Source: CAZBGL01 sp964491375 (GTDB taxonomy: Bacteria; Desulfobacterota; Deferrisomatia; Deferrisomatales; Deferrisomataceae). Taken from it: a stretch of 11,345 nt of DNA. Location: the NCBI GenBank assembly GCA_964491375.1, contig CAZBGL010000289.1:1-11345 (forward strand), given 5' to 3'. Of the stretch, positions 7,795 to 11,345 are shown in pieces. The notes below the pieces were generated by a model. It saw only the letters and a list, made by a program, of their open reading frames with translations, did not search any database and had not been told where the DNA came from. Every line of letters begins with the position of its first letter. Within the stretch, counting starts at the first letter, position 1. The translations under genes and the position numbers were made by a program.

Positions 7795-7886
7795 TCGGCG
7801 TGGTCGTGCGGGCCCGGAACGCCCGTCCGGACCGGTGTTCGGAGGTCTGCGGGCACGCACGGGTGGGACGCGCGGAGGTCACGCGA

Positions 7887-8477
7887 ATGGAGGCGTTCGC
7901 CCTGTTGCTGTTTGCCTATCTCCTGGGATCGGTCCCCACGGGACTCGTGCTGGCCCGGGCGTTCGGCCTGGGCGACCCCAGGCGGGCGGGATCGGGGAAC
8001 ATCGGCGCCACCAATGTGGGCCGGACCCTCGGGAAGAAATGGGGAGCCCTGACCCTCGCCGGGGATGCCTTGAAGGGGTTCGTACCCACCCTGTGGGCGG
8101 CCGCAGTGTTCGACTCCCCGTGGGCCGTGGTCCCTGTGGGGTTCGCAGCGTACCTTGGGCACGTGTTCCCGGTGTACCTCGGTTTCCGCGGCGGCAAGGG
8201 CGTGGCCACGGGGATGGGCGTGTTCCTGGCCCTGGCGCCCGGAAGCGTGCTGGTGGCTGCGGCCGTGTTCGCCGGGGTGGTGTTCGCTTTCCGGTACGTG
8301 AGCCTGGGAAGCCTCACGGCGGCGGCGGCCCTACCCTTGATCCTGGCGTTCTTCCGCCACCCGTTGCCCGAGGTGCTCCTGGCGCTGGCCGTGGGGGCGG
8401 TGACGTTCTGGGCCCACCGGGGGAACATCCAGCGGCTCCTGGCCGGCACGGAACGCCGCGTTGGGCAGAAAACATGA
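7887..8477 (+). CDS. plsY: Glycerol-3-phosphate acyltransferase PlsY
   Basis: PlsY transfers the acyl group of acyl-phosphate to glycerol-3-phosphate, making lysophosphatidic acid, the first membrane step of bacterial phospholipid synthesis (partner PlsX). The 196-residue product matches the usual length of about 200 and is strongly hydrophobic, with several membrane helices. The family motifs are present: GSVPTG (14-19), SGNIGATNVGR (36-46), GHVFPVYLGFRGGKGVAT (91-108), and a final HRGNIQRLLAGTE (177-189). The frame extends upstream to an ATG at 7680, but the ATG at 7887 has GGAGG 8 nt before it (7874-7878) and puts the first membrane segment and the GSVP motif at the expected distance from the N-terminus. 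The stop overlaps the selA start (ATGA), indicating translational coupling. Confidence 0.95.
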   Translation: MEAFALLLFAYLLGSVPTGLVLARAFGLGDPRRAGSGNIGATNVGRTLGKKWGALTLAGDALKGFVPTLWAAAVFDSPWAVVPVGFAAYLGHVFPVYLGFRGGKGVATGMGVFLALAPGSVLVAAAVFAGVVFAFRYVSLGSLTAAAALPLILAFFRHPLPEVLLALAVGAVTFWAHRGNIQRLLAGTERRVGQKT

Positions 8478-9925
8478 GCTCCGCGACACTCCAGGAACGC
8501 CTGAGCCGCATCCCCGCTGTGGAGCGGGTGCTCCAGGATCCGGCGGTGCGCGAGGCGCTGGAGAGTGGGCGGGTGCCCCGGAACGCGGTGGTTCCGGCGG
8601 TGCGCGATGTGTTGGACCGGATTCGGGCGCGGGTCCGTAGCGGGGCGGTTTCCGAGATGCCGGGCACGGCCGAGGTGGCCCGGCTCGCCCTGGAGGAGGT
8701 GCGCCGACGCCTGGAGCCGCGTCTGGTTCGCGTCGTGAACGCCACCGGCGTGGTGCTCCACACCAACCTGGGCCGTGCACCCCTGCCGGAGGAGGCAGCC
8801 GAGGCCCTACGACGGGCCGCCGGGTACTGCAACGTGGAGTACCGGCTGGACACGGGCCGCAGGGGCCACCGGCACGAGGTCGTGGGGGACATCCTCCGGG
8901 AACTGACCGGCGCGGAGGCGGCTGCGGTGGTGAACAACAACGCCGCCGCTGTTCTTCTGGGCCTTTCGGCCCTGGCCCGGGGACGGGAGGTCGTGGTGAG
9001 CCGGGGGGAGCTCGTGGAGATCGGCGGGTCGTTTCGGGTGCCCGAGGTCATGGCCCAGAGCGGCGCCCTGCTCCGGGAGGTGGGCACCACGAACAAGACG
9101 CACCTGCGGGACTACGAGCAGGCCATCGGCCCGGACACGGCCCTGCTGCTCAAGGTGCATACCTCCAACTACCGGATCGTGGGGTTCACGTCGAGCGTGG
9201 ACACCCGCGAGTTGGTGGGGCTCGCCCGGCGCCACGGGCTGGGCGTGATGGAGGACCTGGGGAGCGGCTGCCTCGTGGACCTGGATGTGCCCGGGGCGGA
9301 ACGGGAACCCACGGTGCAGGAGGTGGTGCAGGCCGGCGTGGATCTGGTGACCTTTTCCGGGGACAAGCTCCTGGGGGGCCCCCAGGCCGGCATCCTGCTC
9401 GGGCGCCGGGAGGCCGTGGAGGCGTGCACGCGCCACCCCCTGATGCGTGCCCTGCGGCCGGACAAGCTCACCCTGGCAGCGCTGGAGGCGACCCTCGCCC
9501 TGTACCGGGACCCTGAAAAGGCCCTGGTGCGGATCCCCGTGCTCGCCGCGCTTCGGATCCCGCCCGGGGAACTCAGGGCCCGCGCCGAGTCCCTGGCCGG
9601 GGCCCTTCGGCGGGCATTGGGGGATCGGGCCGCCGTGGGGGTGGCTCCGGATGTCTCCAAGGTTGGCGGGGGCGCGCTTCCGCTGGCCGAGCTCCCCACC
9701 CACGTGGTGGAGGTGCGGCCGGGGGAAGGCGTGGAAGGAGCCGCCGCCGCGCTGCGGCGCCACGACCCTCCGGTGGTGGTACGGGTCCGGGACGATGCCC
9801 TGGTGGTGGATCCACGCACGTTGCGACCGGGCGAGGACCCCTTGGTCGTGTCGGCGTTCCGGGAGGCATGGGAGGCTTCGGCAGGCTCCAGGACGGCCCC
9901 TGCTTGCAGAACGGACGGTGCGTGA
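8474..9925 (+). CDS. selA: L-seryl-tRNA(Sec) selenium transferase (selenocysteine synthase)
   Basis: SelA converts seryl-tRNA(Sec) to selenocysteinyl-tRNA(Sec) using selenophosphate; it is a PLP enzyme of the fold-type I class. The product has 483 residues, close to the E. coli protein (463). Residues 1-~75 form the family's helical N-terminal domain. Then follow VNATGVVLHTNLGRAPL (88-104), VEYRLDTGRRG (121-131), SRGELVEIGGSFR (176-188), GTTNKT (204-209), SNYR (231-234) and SGDKLLGGPQAG (295-306). Lys298 is the expected PLP lysine (Lys295 in E. coli). The ATG overlaps the plsY stop. The same frame continues upstream to 7709 through plsY, but that part is a shadow. selB and selC, frequent neighbours, are absent from this window. 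The last ~15 residues are poorly conserved in type. Confidence 0.96.
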   Translation: MSSATLQERLSRIPAVERVLQDPAVREALESGRVPRNAVVPAVRDVLDRIRARVRSGAVSEMPGTAEVARLALEEVRRRLEPRLVRVVNATGVVLHTNLGRAPLPEEAAEALRRAAGYCNVEYRLDTGRRGHRHEVVGDILRELTGAEAAAVVNNNAAAVLLGLSALARGREVVVSRGELVEIGGSFRVPEVMAQSGALLREVGTTNKTHLRDYEQAIGPDTALLLKVHTSNYRIVGFTSSVDTRELVGLARRHGLGVMEDLGSGCLVDLDVPGAEREPTVQEVVQAGVDLVTFSGDKLLGGPQAGILLGRREAVEACTRHPLMRALRPDKLTLAALEATLALYRDPEKALVRIPVLAALRIPPGELRARAESLAGALRRALGDRAAVGVAPDVSKVGGGALPLAELPTHVVEVRPGEGVEGAAAALRRHDPPVVVRVRDDALVVDPRTLRPGEDPLVVSAFREAWEASAGSRTAPACRTDGA

Positions 9926-10059
9926 TCCGTTGTCACGGGCGAACCAGGGGGCCCTCCCGGGCGGCGCCATCTTTTTCCCCTGTGGGAGCGGGCTTTCGCC
10001 CGCCACCAGAGCCGTTCCAACTTCCCGGCCCCCTGGCCAGAACAGGAGACGAAGGTCCC
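9926..10059. other. Intergenic gap between selA and lemA
   Basis: Non-coding 134 bp. It holds a REP-like palindrome (9981-10004). Just upstream, GC-rich inverted repeats (GCCC-tccc-GGGC, 9951-9962; CAGGGG/CCCCTG, 9945-9950 with 9977-9982) flank a short T-run at 9972-9976. This could work as a weak intrinsic terminator for plsY-selA, but the stem-to-T geometry is poor. No clear promoter for lemA is seen. Confidence 0.4.
9981..10004 (+). repeat. REP-like palindromic element
   Basis: TGTGGGAGCGGGC-TTTC-GCCCGCC: a perfect 6-bp stem GCGGGC/GCCCGC (9988-9993 with 9998-10003) and a 4-nt loop, preceded by TGTGGGA. The form is very close to extragenic REP palindromes described in Pseudomonas and other proteobacteria, and it sits in an intergenic gap as expected. 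Only one copy lies in the window, so dispersal cannot be shown here. It may also protect or attenuate the selA transcript. Confidence 0.5.
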
Positions 10060-10650
10060 ATGAAGCGCGGATGGATCGTTGCGGGAGCCGTGGTCTTGGC
10101 GGTGCTCCTCGCCTACGGGTGGGTGAAGTCCACCTACAACGGGCTGGTGGCGGCCGAGGAGCGGGTGGTCCAGGCGTGGGCCAACGTGGAAAGCGCGTAC
10201 CAGAGGCGGGCGGACCTGATCCCCAACCTCGTCGAGACCGTCAAGGGGTATGCAGCGCACGAAAGAGAGGTGCTCACCGAGGTCACCCGCGCCCGCAGCC
10301 GGGTGGGACGGGTCACGGTGACGGCCGAAGGGCTCACCCCCGAGGCGATCCGGCGTTTCGGCGAGGCCCAGCAGGGGCTGTCCGGAGCCCTCTCGCGGCT
10401 CCTGGCCGTGGCGGAGCGGTACCCCGACCTGAAGGCCAGCCAGAACTTCCTGGACCTCCAGACCCAGTTGGAGGGCACGGAGAACCGGATCAACGTGGCC
10501 CGGACCCGGTACAACGAGGCGGCCCGGGCCTACAACACGCGGATCCGGTCGTTCCCGGCCAACCTGTTCGCCCGGGCGTTCGGGTTCGAACCCAAGCCGT
10601 ACTTCCAGGCCGACGAGGGCGCGGAGAGGGCCCCGAAGGTGAGGTTTTGA
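10060..10650 (+). CDS. lemA: LemA family membrane protein
   Basis: LemA-family proteins are small envelope proteins with one N-terminal membrane helix and a helical bundle; their biochemical role is not settled. The 196-residue product has the family length. A membrane segment lies at ~5-22, followed by YNGLVAAEE (26-34), the signature QRRADLIPNLVETVKGYAAHE (48-68), and YPDLKASQNF (121-130) leading into LQTQLEGTENRINVARTRYNEAARAYN. The C-terminus has the usual FPANLFARAFGF and KPYFQADEGAE pieces. The frame is open upstream to 9868, inside selA, but the ATG at 10060 starts directly before the membrane helix, with AGGAG at 10044-10048 (11 nt away) and GAAGGT closer in. It overlaps the TPM gene by 4 nt, the usual partner arrangement. 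Confidence 0.93.
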   Translation: MKRGWIVAGAVVLAVLLAYGWVKSTYNGLVAAEERVVQAWANVESAYQRRADLIPNLVETVKGYAAHEREVLTEVTRARSRVGRVTVTAEGLTPEAIRRFGEAQQGLSGALSRLLAVAERYPDLKASQNFLDLQTQLEGTENRINVARTRYNEAARAYNTRIRSFPANLFARAFGFEPKPYFQADEGAERAPKVRF

Positions 10651-11345
10651 TCGCTTCCGGAAACCGGATGACCCCCGCGCGGGTCTCCGTATGGGCCGCG
10701 GCGCTCATCGCGCTCACGGCCGGTGCGGTTCGTGCCCTTGATGTCCCGCCCCGGCCGCTGGGCCGGGTGAGCGATTTCGCCGGGCTCCTGTCCCCGGGGG
10801 AGCGCGCACGCATCGAGCAGAGGCTCGAGGAGATCGAGCGCGCCACGTCCAACCAGTTCGCGGTGGCCATCTTCCCCAGCCTGGAGGGGGAGTCCCTGGA
10901 GGATTTCTCCATCCGCCTGGCCGAGACCTGGAAGATCGGCCAGGCGGGCCGAGACAACGGCGTCATCCTGCTCGTTTTCCTGAAGGAGCGAAGGATCCGG
11001 ATCGAGGTGGGGTACGGCCTGGAGGGCGCGATCCCGGACGCGGTGGCCGGACGCATCATCCGCAACGTGCTCGCCCCGCGGTTCCGGCAGCAGGACTACG
11101 TGGGCGGGTTGCTGGCGGCCATCGACGCGCTGGATGCGGCGAGCCGAGGTGAGTTCGGCCCCATGGCCCGCTCCCCGACGAGCCGGTCTCCCCCGCCGGA
11201 CTACCTCGTGTTCCTTCTGCCCGGCCTCCTGTTCGTCGTCATGTTCCTGGGCGCCCTGGCCCGGCGCTCCACGGTGATCGGGCGCCGGGGTGGGGGGTTC
11301 TGGTGGTTCGGCCCCGGGTTCGGCGGGGGCTGGGGTGGGGGCGGC
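10647..11345 (+). CDS. TPM-domain (YgcG-like) membrane protein, C-terminus outside window
   Basis: The visible 233 codons encode a signal peptide (core AAALIALTAGAVRA, ending ~residue 30), a TPM domain (~36-165), a membrane helix (~186-205) and the start of a Gly/Trp/Phe-rich tail (RRGGGFWWFGPGFGGG), the standard YgcG layout. TPM motifs are VSDFAGLLS (41-49), W-x-IG-x2-GRDNGVILLV (95-110), RIEVGYGLEGAIPD (118-131) and APRFRQQDY (143-151). TPM domains have been linked to phosphatase activity and to photosystem repair in plants; in bacteria the role is unclear. I chose the TTG at 10647, which overlaps the lemA stop (TTGA) and has GAAGG 7 nt before it (10635-10639). An ATG at 10668 in the same frame lacks a good ribosome site but gives an equally good 23-residue signal peptide. 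The gene runs off the window. Confidence 0.9.
   Translation, partial: MIASGNRMTPARVSVWAAALIALTAGAVRALDVPPRPLGRVSDFAGLLSPGERARIEQRLEEIERATSNQFAVAIFPSLEGESLEDFSIRLAETWKIGQAGRDNGVILLVFLKERRIRIEVGYGLEGAIPDAVAGRIIRNVLAPRFRQQDYVGGLLAAIDALDAASRGEFGPMARSPTSRSPPPDYLVFLLPGLLFVVMFLGALARRSTVIGRRGGGFWWFGPGFGGGWGGGG

Larger units (their letters stand above)
7415..7886. other. Divergent intergenic region between the giant gene and plsY
   Basis: I find no convincing gene in these 472 bp. Frames that cross it are the upstream extension of the plsY frame and antisense shadows. It contains the sigma-54-like promoter, the GGATGCA motifs, three inverted repeats (7492-7535, 7631-7656, and a short TTCCC/GGGAA hairpin at 7701-7715), the TGTGAA array, and a weak plsY promoter. 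The upstream extension of the plsY frame (7680-7886) lacks membrane character and conserved motifs, so it is treated as non-coding. Confidence 0.6.

Noticed and set aside
7105..7882. - strand frames in the intergenic region (7105-7644, 7254-7667, 7601-7882)
   Set aside because: They have Arg/Gly/Pro-rich composition without motifs, and two of them run into the giant gene in the wrong frame.
7680..7886. Upstream start for plsY at 7680
   Set aside because: The added 69 residues are not membrane-like, there is no ribosome site before 7680, and the ATG at 7887 has a good one and gives the family's normal length.
7709..8473. N-terminal extension of the selA frame through plsY
   Set aside because: The extension is Gly/Arg/Pro-rich and overlaps the whole plsY gene; SelA homology begins at the ATG at 8474.
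8807..10260. - strand frames opposite selA and lemA (8807-10006, 9169-10260)
   Set aside because: The + strand carries clear selA and lemA motifs across this interval; the - frames have no recognisable features.
1..11345. CRISPR array, tRNA, rRNA or insertion sequence
   Set aside because: I saw no regularly spaced identical repeats, tRNA-like cloverleaf, rRNA sequence or transposase frame in the window.

Overview
This is a GC-rich chromosomal window with four complete or partial operon-style genes on the + strand and one giant gene on the - strand. The base composition is high in G+C throughout. selA, a lemA/TPM pair, a long secreted protein with Ig-like stacks and a sigma-54-like promoter would together fit a high-GC member of the former Deltaproteobacteria (Desulfobacterota or Myxococcota-like). 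This is an inference from gene content; the window has no rRNA or other phylogenetic marker.

Layout. Positions 1-7414 (- strand) are one uninterrupted reading frame of at least 2471 codons. It runs off the left edge without a stop. It starts at an ATG at 7414 behind a full AGGAGGT ribosome binding site and encodes a lipoprotein-type signal, a polyglycine spacer, one Ig-like repeat, a degenerate CAP/SCP-like domain, five more Ig-like repeats, a BIG2-like segment, and about 1450 residues I cannot assign. The long + strand frames across this region (for example 68-3484) are antisense shadows.

Positions 7415-7886 are a divergent intergenic region with unusual regulatory density. It holds a near-consensus -24/-12 (sigma-54) promoter facing the giant gene, three copies of GGATGCA upstream of it, several inverted repeats, and an AT-rich island of three exact 10-bp-phased TGTGAA repeats. 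A weak sigma-70-like promoter may serve plsY.

Positions 7887-9925 (+) hold plsY (acyl-phosphate glycerol-3-phosphate acyltransferase) and selA (selenocysteine synthase), joined by an ATGA start/stop overlap. A 134-bp gap with a REP-like palindrome follows. Then come lemA (10060-10650) and a TPM-domain membrane protein (10647 to the right edge), again overlapping by 4 nt.

Functionally, plsY serves phospholipid synthesis and selA serves selenoprotein synthesis; their coupling looks like shared expression rather than a shared pathway. lemA and the TPM protein form a well-known membrane/envelope pair of uncertain function. The giant lipoprotein, probably surface-exposed and possibly expressed under activator-dependent sigma-54 control, is the least understood and most interesting element here.
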